A stretch of DNA of 48,539 bases from an uncultured Oscillospiraceae bacterium (lineage in GTDB: Bacteria; Bacillota; Clostridia; Oscillospirales; Oscillospiraceae). Of this stretch, positions 32,127-40,018 are shown piece after piece. Position 1 is the first letter of the stretch; every line of letters begins with the position of its first letter. The stretch is from contig CAJTUE010000011.1 in the NCBI GenBank assembly GCA_910579775.1, positions 1 through 48,539 on the forward strand, written 5' to 3'. The notes below the pieces were generated by a model. It did no database searches. It was given only the letters and a program-made list of their open reading frames with translations, and had not been told where the DNA came from. Position numbers and translations under genes: made by a program.

Positions 32127-33521
32127 TTAAAACTCCGCATTCCCCACCGTGCGGGGATGCAGCTCAACGTCCCGAATGTTGTTGATGCCGGTGAGGTACA
32201 TGACCATGCGCTCGAAGCCCAGGCCAAACCCGGCGTGGCGGCAGGAGCCGTAGCGGCGCAGGTCCAGATACCACCAGTAGTCCTTGGGGTCCATGCCCAG
32301 CTCCTTGATGCGCGCCTCCAGCAGCTCCAGCCGCTCCTCGCGCTGGGAGCCGCCGATGATCTCCCCAATGCCCGGGACCAGGCAGTCGGCAGCGGCCACG
32401 GTCTTGCCGTCGTCATTGAGGCGCATATAGAACGCCTTGATCTCCTTGGGGTAGTCGGTGACAAAAACAGGGCGCTTGTAGACCTGCTCGGTAAGGTGGC
32501 GCTCGTGCTCGGTCTGGAGGTCGCAGCCCCACTCCACCTTAAAATCAAATTTGTCATTGTTCTTCTTAAGCAACTCCACCGCCTCGGTATAGCTCACCCG
32601 GGCAAAGTCAGAGGACGCCACATGCTCCAGCCGCTCCTTCAGGCCCTTGTCCACAAAGGAGTTGAAGAAGTCGATCTCGCTGGGACACTTGTCCAGCACG
32701 GTCTTGATGATATACTTGATCATGGCCTCGGCGGTGTCCATATAGTCGCCCAGATCGGCAAAGGCCATCTCCGGTTCGATCATCCAAAACTCCGCGGCGT
32801 GGCGCTGGGTGTTGGAGTTCTCTGCCCGGAAGGTGGGGCCAAAGGTGTAGACGTCACCGAAGGCCATGGCAAAGTTCTCCGCGTTGAGCTGGCCGGAGAC
32901 GGTGAGGCTGGTCTTCTTGCCAAAGAAGTCCTTGGACCAGTCCACCTGGCCGTCGGGGGTGCGGGGCGGGTCGTTTACGTCCAGAGTGGTCACCTGGAAC
33001 ATCTCCCCCGCACCCTCGCAGTCTGAGCCGGTGACGATGGGGGTGTGAATATAGACAAAGCCACGGTCCTGGAAGAAGCAGTGGATGGCGTGGGCGGCCA
33101 CCGAGCGGACCCGGAAGGCCGCGGAGAAGAGGTTGGTCCGGGGGCGCAGGTGCTGGATGGTGCGCAGATACTCCACGCTGTGCCGCTTCTTCTGCAGGGG
33201 GTATTCCGGGGTGGAAATTCCCTCCACCTCGATGGCGTCTGCCTTCAGCTCAAGGGGCTGCTTGGCCTCGGGAGTAAGCACCACCCGGCCAGTGACAATG
33301 AGGGCCGCGCCCACGTTCTGGGCGGCGATCTCCTTATAATTGAGCAGGACGTTGGCGTCCATGACGACCTGGAGATTGGAAAAGGCGGAGCCGTCGTTGA
33401 GCTCGATGAAGCCAAAGGTCTTCATGTCCCGAATGGTCCGGGCCCAGCCCATGACCGTGACGGTCTCTCCGCCGTAGCCCTCCATGTTGGACAGAAGCTC
33501 CCGGATGGTGGTGCGCTGCAT
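32127..33521 (-). CDS. asnS: Asparaginyl-tRNA synthetase
   Basis: Charges tRNA-Asn. 464 aa, class IIb. OB-fold anticodon-binding domain at the N-terminus (GYGGETVTVMGWARTIRDMK), motif 2 region FGPTFRAENSNTQRHAAEFW, and motif 3 GFGLGFERMVMYLTGINNIR near the end. The start MQRTTIRELL matches the family. A consensus promoter lies at 33557-33585 on the minus strand. The downstream exported protein shares the transcript. Confidence 0.97.
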   Translation of the reverse strand: MQRTTIRELLSNMEGYGGETVTVMGWARTIRDMKTFGFIELNDGSAFSNLQVVMDANVLLNYKEIAAQNVGAALIVTGRVVLTPEAKQPLELKADAIEVEGISTPEYPLQKKRHSVEYLRTIQHLRPRTNLFSAAFRVRSVAAHAIHCFFQDRGFVYIHTPIVTGSDCEGAGEMFQVTTLDVNDPPRTPDGQVDWSKDFFGKKTSLTVSGQLNAENFAMAFGDVYTFGPTFRAENSNTQRHAAEFWMIEPEMAFADLGDYMDTAEAMIKYIIKTVLDKCPSEIDFFNSFVDKGLKERLEHVASSDFARVSYTEAVELLKKNNDKFDFKVEWGCDLQTEHERHLTEQVYKRPVFVTDYPKEIKAFYMRLNDDGKTVAAADCLVPGIGEIIGGSQREERLELLEARIKELGMDPKDYWWYLDLRRYGSCRHAGFGLGFERMVMYLTGINNIRDVELHPRTVGNAEF

Positions 33522-33556
33522 AGTGATCCCTCTCTTACCTTATAAAATGTGACCCC

Positions 33557-33585
33557 ATTATAGCCTATTCTTCCCGCAGTTGCAA
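33557..33585 (-). promoter_or_regulatory. Sigma-A promoter of asnS
   Basis: On the minus strand TTGCAA (33580-33585), 17 bp, TATAAT (33557-33562). Its -35 abuts the sigma-E-like element of spoIIID on the other strand. Confidence 0.8.
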
Positions 33586-33614
33586 GCATATTTCCGTCCT
33601 GAAAGGCGTATAGT
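33586..33614 (+). promoter_or_regulatory. Sigma-E-like promoter of spoIIID
   Basis: GCATATT (33586-33592) fits the sigma-E -35 consensus KMATATW exactly; 14 bp later CGTATAGT (33607-33614) matches 5 of 8 bases of the -10 consensus CATACAMT. spoIIID is a sigma-E target in Bacillus. The gene starts 31 bp downstream. Confidence 0.6.
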
Positions 33615-33645
33615 GCCATAGGTCAAGGGCAGGGAGTGTTGCTGT

Positions 33646-33894
33646 GTGAAGGGAAACATGGAAGACCGGGCGGTGGCTCTGGCGGAATACATCATTGACC
33701 AGGGCGCTACCGTCCGCGCCGCCGCGGCCAAATTTGGACTGAGCAAGAGCACGGTACACAAGGACATCTCAGAAAGACTGGCCTCCTTTCGGCCGGGGCT
33801 GTATGCCCAGGTGAAGGAGGTCCTGGACGTAAACAAGGCTCAGCGCCACCTGCGCGGCGGTGCGGCCACCAGAAGAAAATATAAGGGAGAATGA
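33646..33894 (+). CDS. spoIIID: Sporulation transcriptional regulator SpoIIID
   Basis: A mother-cell DNA-binding protein that modulates sigma-E genes and leads to sigma-K. 82 aa with the helix-turn-helix TVRAAAAKFGLSKSTVHKDISERL and the basic C-terminal helix NKAQRHLRGGAATRRKYKGE, both close to Bacillus SpoIIID. Start GTG 33646 is 9 bp from AGGGAG; ATG 33658 is an alternative. Its own terminator follows, so it is monocistronic. Confidence 0.95.
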   Translation: MKGNMEDRAVALAEYIIDQGATVRAAAAKFGLSKSTVHKDISERLASFRPGLYAQVKEVLDVNKAQRHLRGGAATRRKYKGE

Positions 33895-33903
33895 CCGCGC
33901 GCC

Positions 33904-33934
33904 GCCGGGAGGGAAAACTGCCCTCCCGGCAATT
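33904..33934 (+). terminator. Intrinsic terminator after spoIIID
   Basis: Perfect 10-bp arms (33904-33913 and 33921-33930), 7-base loop, followed by AATTTTA. Confidence 0.8.
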
Positions 33935-34029
33935 TTATGCGCTCTTGCGGAAAATTTTTCTTGACCGGGAGAAAAGGGCAGTGGTTGTGGTGATAAGGGA
34001 GCTTTTGGCCCGGTCTACCCCAAGATATT

Positions 34030-34129
34030 GTTACAAAACGGTGACAAAAAAGCTTCAAAACGTGGCGCTGTGGGGTTGACGGACAGGGCAAAAGGGTGTA
34101 TGATACCAATGTTGTAACTAAATTGTAAT
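34030..34129 (+). promoter_or_regulatory. M23 gene promoter flanked by two WalR-like boxes
   Basis: Promoter: TTGACG (34076-34081), 17 bp, TATGAT (34099-34104). A perfect WalR-type direct repeat TGTAAC-TAAAT-TGTAAT lies at 34113-34129 (consensus TGTWAH-N5-TGTWAH), over the expected start point. A second box, TGTCAC-CGTTT-TGTAAC with one mismatch, reads on the minus strand at 34030-34046, upstream of the -35. Confidence 0.65.
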
Positions 34130-34188
34130 TTTTTCCTGCCTTGGAAAAGGCGGATATTCCACAACACCTGGTATGGAGGGGAGATCCC

Positions 34189-35646
34189 ATGGACGAGATA
34201 TTGTATCCCGGCCCTCAGCCGGAGGAGGCCGTCGGCGCCGCGGAGCGGCGGGACTGGCGCGAGACGTTGAGGGCGCGGGCGGAGGATATCCTCTTTCGGT
34301 GGGACGCGGGCAGAGAGAAGCGGCGGCTTCCGGCACGGGCCTTTCTGCTGGCGGCGCTCCTGGTGGCTGTGCTCACCACGGTGCCTACGGTCTACACCCG
34401 CGGCTATGAGGTCACGGTGGACGGCCAGGCTCTGGGCATCGTCTCTCAAAAGAGCGAGTTTGAGAACATCGTGGACCGGGTGGAGGACCGGGTGGGTGAG
34501 ATTCTGGGCTATGACTACGACCTCACCTGCGATGTAAGTTATAAAAGCCGCATCGTGGAGCGCGGCGAGATCTCCTCTCTCTCCGGCTTTGAGACTTATC
34601 TTTTTAACCAGGTGGATGAGGTGAGCAAGAACTACACCTTCACCATCGACGGACAAAATATGGGCGTTCTGGCGGACGCCACTGAGCTGGAGGCTCTGCT
34701 GGACGAGCTGAAGGCCCCCTACCGCAACGCCAACACCGTCTCCTGTGAATTTACCGTGCCGGTGCGGTTGGACTACTCCTACACCGCCAACGGCGACACC
34801 GCTGACATGGATGCCCTGCGGGAGTTGCTCACCTCCAACTCTGTGGAGGCGGTGACCTACACCGTGAGATCCGGCGACACCTATTCCGCCATTGCCCGCA
34901 GCCACGACATGACAGTGGATGAGCTGATGAACATCAATCCCGACGCCAGCCTGAAGAGCCTGATGCCCGACCAGGTGCTTACCGTGCGCCAGAACGTGCC
35001 CTATCTTTCGGTGCGCAGCGTAGACGCGGTGACCTATCAGGAGGCCATTCCCGCTCCTGTGGAGTACAAGGAGGACGATTCCATGTACCAGGGGGACACC
35101 AAGGTACTTGACCCCGGTGAGGAGGGAATGGCGCTGGTCTCCGCGAGGATCACCTACCTCAACGGCATTGAGGAGGCCCGGGACATTCAGACCACCCGGG
35201 AGCTCTCCGCCCCCAAGACCAAGGTGGTAGCCAAGGGCACCAAGGAGCGGCCCAAGACCATGGCCAAGGGCAACTTTATCTGGCCCGTCCGGGGCACCAT
35301 TACCTCCCGCTATGGCTGGCGCACCCTCTTTGGCGTTTCTAACTTCCACGGCGGATTGGACATTGCCGTGCGCACCGGGACCTCCGTCAAGGCCGCCGAC
35401 GGCGGCAAGGTGATCACCTCCGCCTGGCACAGCAGCTATGGCTACTATATCATCATTGACCACGAGAACGGCAAGCAGACCTACTATGCCCACAACTCCA
35501 AGCTGCTGGTCCGGGTGGGCGAGCGGGTGTACCAGGGCCAGGTCATCGCCAAGTCCGGTTCCACCGGAAACACCACCGGCCCCCACTGCCACTTCGAGGT
35601 CCGGGTGAACGGCCAGCGGGTGAACCCCCGCAACTACCTGCCCTAA
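34189..35646 (+). CDS. LysM-G5-M23 cell wall endopeptidase
   Basis: A 485-residue envelope protein: N-terminal cytosolic segment, one membrane helix (~residues 50-70, ARAFLLAALLVAVLTTVPTV), an unassigned region, LysM at ~225-270 (YTVRSGDTYSAIARSHDMTV), a G5-type domain at ~285-355, and a C-terminal M23 peptidase with the zinc ligands in FHGGLDIAV (His, Asp) and the PHCHFEVRVNG His-x-His motif. It should cut peptide cross-links in peptidoglycan. ATG 34189 follows GGAGGGGAG; the longer in-frame extension has no binding site. WalR-like boxes flank its promoter, which suits a wall hydrolase. Confidence 0.92.
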   Translation: MDEILYPGPQPEEAVGAAERRDWRETLRARAEDILFRWDAGREKRRLPARAFLLAALLVAVLTTVPTVYTRGYEVTVDGQALGIVSQKSEFENIVDRVEDRVGEILGYDYDLTCDVSYKSRIVERGEISSLSGFETYLFNQVDEVSKNYTFTIDGQNMGVLADATELEALLDELKAPYRNANTVSCEFTVPVRLDYSYTANGDTADMDALRELLTSNSVEAVTYTVRSGDTYSAIARSHDMTVDELMNINPDASLKSLMPDQVLTVRQNVPYLSVRSVDAVTYQEAIPAPVEYKEDDSMYQGDTKVLDPGEEGMALVSARITYLNGIEEARDIQTTRELSAPKTKVVAKGTKERPKTMAKGNFIWPVRGTITSRYGWRTLFGVSNFHGGLDIAVRTGTSVKAADGGKVITSAWHSSYGYYIIIDHENGKQTYYAHNSKLLVRVGERVYQGQVIAKSGSTGNTTGPHCHFEVRVNGQRVNPRNYLP

Positions 35647-35660
35647 ACGATCTGATATCA

Positions 35661-35694
35661 AAGAAGGGACGCACTGTGTGCGTCCCTTCTTTTG
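35661..35694 (+). terminator. Intrinsic terminator after the M23 gene
   Basis: Perfect 14-bp arms (35661-35674 and 35678-35691), 3-base loop, TTTT end. Confidence 0.9.
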
Positions 35695-35702
35695 TGCATG
35701 AA

Positions 35703-35795
35703 CGAATAAATATTCACCATACAATGAATAAACTAAAATACAACCTTGAATTTGTGGAATTTGCCCTTGCATTTTTGGTGAATCAAGTGTATAAT
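35703..35795 (+). promoter_or_regulatory. ABC-transporter promoter with ArgR-like boxes
   Basis: CGAATAAATATTCA (35703-35716) matches the ArgR/AhrC core TGAATAAATATTCA at 13 of 14 positions; a weaker TGAATAAACTAAAA (35725-35738) is centred 22 bp away, about two helical turns. Downstream is a promoter TTGCAT (35767-35772), 17 bp, TATAAT (35790-35795). A third possible box (TGCATTTTTGGTGAAT) overlaps the -35. Confidence 0.6.
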
Positions 35796-35846
35796 CCAGT
35801 TCAGATTTCCGCTTCGGGGAAGCGGACGGATAAGGAGACGAGTGAA

Positions 35847-36689
35847 ATGAGGAAATTTACCAAGTATCTTGCTTTGGCCCTGGCCGTCATGCTGTGCCTG
35901 GGCGCCCTGGCTGGCTGCACCGGCGGGAAGGGCCCTGTTGAACCCACCCAGCCCGCCGACAACGGGGGCAACGACCCCGTTGTCTCCACGGTCAAGACCG
36001 TGGAGGCGGGCAAGCTCCATATGTCCACCAACGCGGCGTTCCCTCCCTATGAGATGCTGGCGGATGACGGCAGCTTTGAGGGCATCGACGTGGAGGTGGC
36101 CGCGGCCATCGCCAAGAAGTTGGGGTTGGAGCTGGTAGTGGACGACATGGGCTTTGACGCTGCCCTCACTGCCGTGCAGACCGGTAAGAGCGACATCGCC
36201 ATGGCGGGCATTACCGTCACCGACGAGCGCAAGGAGGTCATGGACTTCTCCGACAGCTACGCCACCGGTATTCAGGTGGTCATTGTCAAGGAGGGTTCGC
36301 CCATTGAGACGGTGGATGATCTGGCCAACGCCCAGATGATCGGCTGCCAGAAAGCCACCACCGGGTACATCTACTGCTCCGATACTCCGGAGAACGGCGG
36401 CTACGGCGAGGACCACGTCACCGCCTATGAGACCGGCGCGTTGGCGGTGATGGCTCTGGTCAACGGCCAGATCGACGCGGTGGTCATCGACAACGAGCCC
36501 GCCAAGAGCTATGTGGCCGCCAACGAGGGCCTGAAGATCCTGGACACGGAGTTTGCTGTGGAGGACTACGCCATTGCTGTGGGCAAGGGCAACAGCGAGC
36601 TGCTGGACGCGGTGAACAAGGCCATGGCCGAGTTGAAGGCGGACGGCACCTTCCAGAGCATCGTGGACAATTACATCAAGGCTGAGTGA
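35847..36689 (+). CDS. Amino-acid ABC transporter substrate-binding lipoprotein
   Basis: A 280-residue lipoprotein of the family-3 (SBP_bac_3) solute-binding proteins. Signal peptide with lipobox LGALAGC; mature domain with STNAAFPPYEMLADDGSFEG, DIAMAGITVTDERKEVMDFS and QIDAVVIDNEPAKSYVA. The R-x-x-x-D-F pattern and upstream ArgR-like boxes point to arginine or another basic amino acid, but the substrate is inferred. ATG 35847 follows AAGGAG. A terminator separates it from the permease, so it is probably made in excess. Confidence 0.93.
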   Translation: MRKFTKYLALALAVMLCLGALAGCTGGKGPVEPTQPADNGGNDPVVSTVKTVEAGKLHMSTNAAFPPYEMLADDGSFEGIDVEVAAAIAKKLGLELVVDDMGFDAALTAVQTGKSDIAMAGITVTDERKEVMDFSDSYATGIQVVIVKEGSPIETVDDLANAQMIGCQKATTGYIYCSDTPENGGYGEDHVTAYETGALAVMALVNGQIDAVVIDNEPAKSYVAANEGLKILDTEFAVEDYAIAVGKGNSELLDAVNKAMAELKADGTFQSIVDNYIKAE

Positions 36690-36700
36690 TCCAAGCAAAG

Positions 36701-36734
36701 AAGGGCGGCCTTTGAAAAAGGCCGCCCTTTTTCT
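36701..36734 (+). terminator. Internal terminator between binding protein and permease
   Basis: Perfect 13-bp arms (36701-36713 and 36717-36729), 3-base loop, then TTTCTTT. It lies inside the transporter operon and should let only part of the transcripts read into the permease and ATPase genes. Confidence 0.85.
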
Positions 36735-36755
36735 TTATAAGGAAGGAGTGACGGT

Positions 36756-37487
36756 ATGATTGAGGGCATCGCCCTGTGGCTGGCCAAGCTGGGGCCGCGG
36801 TTCCACCGGGCCTTTATCGAGGGAAACCGCTGGCGGCTGTATCTCAAGGGCTTGGGAGCGACGGTGGAAATGACCGCCCTTGCCCTGTGCATGGGCATTG
36901 CGCTGGGGGTGGTGGTGGCGGTGATCCGAACCGCCCACGACCAGCAGCGGCCGGGGAGGCACAACCTCCTTTTGGGCCTTTTGAACGTGGTCTGCAAGAT
37001 CTACACCACCATTCTCCGGGGTACGCCCATGATGGTGCAGCTGCTCATCTGGGCTTTTGTCATCTTTAAGACCAGCCGAAATATGATCGCTGTAGGTATT
37101 ATCGGACTTGGTATCAACTCCGGGGCATATGTGGCGGAGATCGTCCGGGGCGGTCTTATGAGCGTAGATGTGGGGCAGAGCGAGGCGGGGCGCAGTCTGG
37201 GCCTCAACTACTTTGACACCATGCGGTTCATTGTCATCCCTCAGGCGTTCAAGAATATTTTGCCGTCTCTGGGCAACGAGTTCATTACCCTCTTCAAGGA
37301 CACCTCGCTGGTGCAGGCCATCGGTGGCGCGGAGCTGGCCTATTACGCCTCTACCATCGGTGGGAACACTTTTGACTGTATGCCGCCCTACATTGGTATC
37401 GCTGTCATGTATTTGGCCATTGTGATCGGCTTGACTTGGCTCCAGGGGAAGCTGGAAAGGAGGCTGCGTCAAAGTGATCGACGTTAA
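36756..37487 (+). CDS. Amino-acid ABC transporter permease
   Basis: A 243-residue His/Glu/Gln/Arg-type permease. YLKGLGATVEMTALALCMGI begins the membrane domain; five helices; the EAA loop that docks the ATPase reads SEAGRSLGLNYFDTMRFIVI then PQAFKNILPSLGNEFI. ATG 36756 follows AAGGAG. Its end overlaps the ATPase start. Confidence 0.94.
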   Translation: MIEGIALWLAKLGPRFHRAFIEGNRWRLYLKGLGATVEMTALALCMGIALGVVVAVIRTAHDQQRPGRHNLLLGLLNVVCKIYTTILRGTPMMVQLLIWAFVIFKTSRNMIAVGIIGLGINSGAYVAEIVRGGLMSVDVGQSEAGRSLGLNYFDTMRFIVIPQAFKNILPSLGNEFITLFKDTSLVQAIGGAELAYYASTIGGNTFDCMPPYIGIAVMYLAIVIGLTWLQGKLERRLRQSDRR

Positions 37488-38196
37488 AAATTTGTCGAAA
37501 TCCTTCGGCGACCACCTGGTGCTGGACAATATCTCCGAGCACATCCACCCCGGAGAAAAGGTGGTGGTCATCGGCCCGTCCGGGTCGGGGAAGTCTACCT
37601 TCCTGCGGTGCCTTAACCTGCTGGAGACCCCCTCCGCGGGGACGATCACCTTTGAAAACACCGTCATCACCGACCCCAAGACGGACATCAACGCCATGCG
37701 GCGGCAGATGGGGATGGTGTTTCAGCATTTCAACCTCTTTGCCAACATGACCATCCGCAAAAACATCACCCTGGCCCCGGTGCGCACCAAGCTCATGAGC
37801 CAAGGGGAGGCGGACGAGACCGCCACGGCGCTTTTGCGGCGGGTAGGGCTGGAGGACAAGGCGGACGCCTATCCCGCCCAGCTCTCCGGCGGACAGAAGC
37901 AGCGCATCGCTATCGTGCGCGCTCTGGCCATGAAGCCCAAGGTCATGCTCTTTGACGAGCCCACCTCCGCCCTGGACCCTGAAATGGTGGGGGAGGTGCT
38001 GGACGTGATGAAGGAGCTGGCCAACGAGGGGATGACCATGGTGGTGGTCACCCACGAGATGGGCTTTGCACGGGAGGTGGGCAGCCGGGTGCTCTTTATG
38101 GACGGCGGGCACATTCTGGAGCAAAATAGCCCCGCGGAATTTTTTGCCGCCCCCAAGGAGGCGCGCACCATCGAATTCCTGTCCAAGGTGCTGTGA
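37474..38196 (+). CDS. Amino-acid ABC transporter ATP-binding protein
   Basis: The 240-residue ATPase of the same importer. Walker A GPSGSGKST at 34-42, Q-loop MVFQHFNLF, signature LSGGQKQR, Walker B VMLFDEPTSALDPE and switch His in VTHEMGFA. Start is GTG 37474, inside the end of the permease, with GGAAAGGAGG upstream. Its stop lies next to azlC, so the importer and the branched-chain exporter share a transcript. Confidence 0.96.
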   Translation: MIDVKNLSKSFGDHLVLDNISEHIHPGEKVVVIGPSGSGKSTFLRCLNLLETPSAGTITFENTVITDPKTDINAMRRQMGMVFQHFNLFANMTIRKNITLAPVRTKLMSQGEADETATALLRRVGLEDKADAYPAQLSGGQKQRIAIVRALAMKPKVMLFDEPTSALDPEMVGEVLDVMKELANEGMTMVVVTHEMGFAREVGSRVLFMDGGHILEQNSPAEFFAAPKEARTIEFLSKVL

Positions 38197-38198
38197 GA

Positions 38199-38939
38199 AT
38201 GAAGCAGGAACAGACAACATGGGGGAGGGCGGCGAGAGCTGCCTTCCCCTATACGCTCCCTGTAATGGCGGGGTATGTGTGCATCGGGATCGCCTTTGGC
38301 CTGATGCTTCGGGCTGCCGGGTATGGCGTTTGGTGGGCGGCGGCTATGAGCCTGCTGGTCTATACCGGGGCAGGACAGATCATGGCCGTGCCCCTGATGG
38401 CGGCGGGCGCGCCCCTGGGGCGGGTAGCCCTGCTCACGGCGGTCATCGATCTGCGCCACCTGGTGTACGGCCTTTCCATGCTGGACAGGCTCCACGGCCT
38501 GCCCTGGCGGCAAAAGCTCTATCTGATCTTCGGCCTCACCGACGAGACCTACGCCTTGCTGGCGGGGGTCCACCCCCCGGAGGAGATGGACCGGGGGCGG
38601 TTCTACACCGCCATCACCGCCCTGGACCAGTGCTATTGGGTGGCCGGCTCGGTGGCTGGGAGCCTGTTTGGAAGTCTGTTGACGGCGGACCTGACGGGGA
38701 TGGATTTCGCCATGACCGCCCTCTTTCTTGCCATCCTCACCGAGCAGTGGCGGGAGAAAAAGAACCGTCTGCCCGCACTGCTGGGCCTTGGAATTGCGGC
38801 GGCCAGCCTGGCCATGGTAGGGGCGGAGCGCATGCTGATCCCCGCTCTGGTGGGGGTGGTGTCGCTGACTCTGGCCCTGCGGGACCCCATAGAAGCGTCT
38901 GCCGGACCTGAGAAGGGAGGCGGAAGCCATGGGACATGA
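38199..38939 (+). CDS. azlC: AzlC family branched-chain amino acid exporter, large subunit
   Basis: A 246-residue polytopic protein of the AzlC/LIV-E family: AFPYTLPVMAGYVCIGIAFG, YTGAGQIMAVPLMAAGAPLG, DLRHLVYGLSMLDRL and YLIFGLTDETYALL are family segments. With AzlD it exports branched-chain amino acids or their analogues. Start ATG 38199 is favoured; GTG 38193, overlapping the ATPase stop, is possible. Its 3' end overlaps azlD. Confidence 0.92.
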   Translation: MKQEQTTWGRAARAAFPYTLPVMAGYVCIGIAFGLMLRAAGYGVWWAAAMSLLVYTGAGQIMAVPLMAAGAPLGRVALLTAVIDLRHLVYGLSMLDRLHGLPWRQKLYLIFGLTDETYALLAGVHPPEEMDRGRFYTAITALDQCYWVAGSVAGSLFGSLLTADLTGMDFAMTALFLAILTEQWREKKNRLPALLGLGIAAASLAMVGAERMLIPALVGVVSLTLALRDPIEASAGPEKGGGSHGT

Positions 38940-39255
38940 TGTCGCTCTGGTGGCCCTTATGGCCGCCATCACCTTTGGAAGCCGCCTGCTCCCTTTCCTG
39001 CTCTTCGGCCGGGGAAAGGAGCCGCCCGGTTGGGTGACCTACCTGGGGCGGTATTTGCCCCCGGCGATGATTGCGCTGCTGGTGGTGTACTGCGTGAAGG
39101 ATATCTTCTTTACGGCGGCTGGGGGCTGGGTGCCCTATCTACTGGCGGGGGGCACGGTGGCGCTGCTGCAGTGGAAGACGAAAAACGATCTGGTCTCCAT
39201 TTTTACGGGGACCCTGCTTTACATGGCCCTGGTACAGCTTATGTTTCCGGCATAG
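38929..39255 (+). CDS. azlD: AzlD family small exporter subunit
   Basis: A 108-residue membrane protein with four helices, beginning MGHDVALVALMAAITFGSRL and including GRYLPPAMIALLVVYCVKDI, typical of AzlD. It overlaps azlC by 11 bases and has AAGGGAGG upstream. A strong bidirectional terminator follows. Confidence 0.92.
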   Translation: MGHDVALVALMAAITFGSRLLPFLLFGRGKEPPGWVTYLGRYLPPAMIALLVVYCVKDIFFTAAGGWVPYLLAGGTVALLQWKTKNDLVSIFTGTLLYMALVQLMFPA

Positions 39256-39270
39256 TAGTTTGGAAAGAAA

Positions 39271-39304
39271 GCGAGGCCGCCACAGATGTGGCGGCCTCGC
39301 TTTT
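39271..39304. terminator. Bidirectional terminator between azlD and gerQ
   Basis: Perfect 14-bp arms (39271-39284 and 39287-39300) with a 2-base loop; TTTT follows on the plus strand and TTTCTTTCC on the minus strand. Confidence 0.88.
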
Positions 39305-39320
39305 GCCGTTGAACGGCGGG

Positions 39321-39980
39321 TCAAAATTGGTTGCTCCGGGCCTGGCGGTCCGTCTGGAGCTGGTCGTTGAGGGCCTGATCGGTGAGGGTGACCCAGCCCG
39401 GGCCGGTGGCGGCGTCCTGGGGCGGAACGGCGGTGGGGGGGACCACCCCGGGGAGCTGTCCCTGCTGGGCCTGCCGCTGGGCGGCATACCGGCGGGCCAG
39501 CTCTGCGGCCTGGGCCTGCGCCTGGAACACCTGGTTTTGAGTGACCTGTCCGCTGGGGGGAGAATTGGGGGCCTCCATGTGCTCCACGGGCCAAAGGTTG
39601 CCCTGGGCGTCTACCTCCATGATGCCCATGGGGTTGTTGGGCAGAACACCGGGGGCGGGGCGGGTGGCAAAGAAGGCCACAAATTTGGCGGAAAACACGT
39701 CGCACATCACAAAGTTGCGGTTGGTCTCGTCATAGAGGACCACAAAGCTGCGGCCCACGGCGTAGATAATACCGCTGCGGCGCACCAGAGTTTGAACGCC
39801 CACCAAAAAGTCAATCTGGACGTAGTGGCCCAGGTTGTCGGCCAGTACCTGCTGGAAGGAGCCTTCCAGACCGGGGGAGTCCATAATGCCGCTGTTTCCT
39901 TTGGTAGGGGTGTTGATGGAGTTGTTGTCCTCCATCATGCTCTGCTGCACGCGGAGGATCCCTTCGGGTTGTATCGCCAT
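39321..39980 (-). CDS. gerQ: GerQ-like spore coat protein
   Basis: A 219-residue protein whose central segment (residues ~40-105: FQQVLADNLGHYVQIDFLVG, RSGIIYAVGRSFVVLYDETN) follows the pattern of Bacillus GerQ (ILRLNRGK..., GVIEAAGRDHIIISDP). The C-terminal third is rich in Gln and Ala, as suits a coat protein cross-linked through Gln. GerQ in Bacillus is needed for CwlJ to work and is encoded next to cwlJ; here it lies 38 bp downstream of a cwlJ gene in one operon. Similarity is weak, so context carries much of the weight. Confidence 0.68.
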   Translation of the reverse strand: MAIQPEGILRVQQSMMEDNNSINTPTKGNSGIMDSPGLEGSFQQVLADNLGHYVQIDFLVGVQTLVRRSGIIYAVGRSFVVLYDETNRNFVMCDVFSAKFVAFFATRPAPGVLPNNPMGIMEVDAQGNLWPVEHMEAPNSPPSGQVTQNQVFQAQAQAAELARRYAAQRQAQQGQLPGVVPPTAVPPQDAATGPGWVTLTDQALNDQLQTDRQARSNQF

Positions 39981-40018
39981 ATGTCAAAACTCCTTTCTGA
40001 GTGAGATATTGCGTGGGG

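Noticed and set aside
34015..35772. 585-residue minus-strand frame across the M23 gene
   Set aside because: Shadow; would also span the M23 promoter and a terminator.
39030..40004. 324-residue plus-strand frame across azlD and gerQ
   Set aside because: Crosses a bidirectional terminator and overlaps azlD in another frame.
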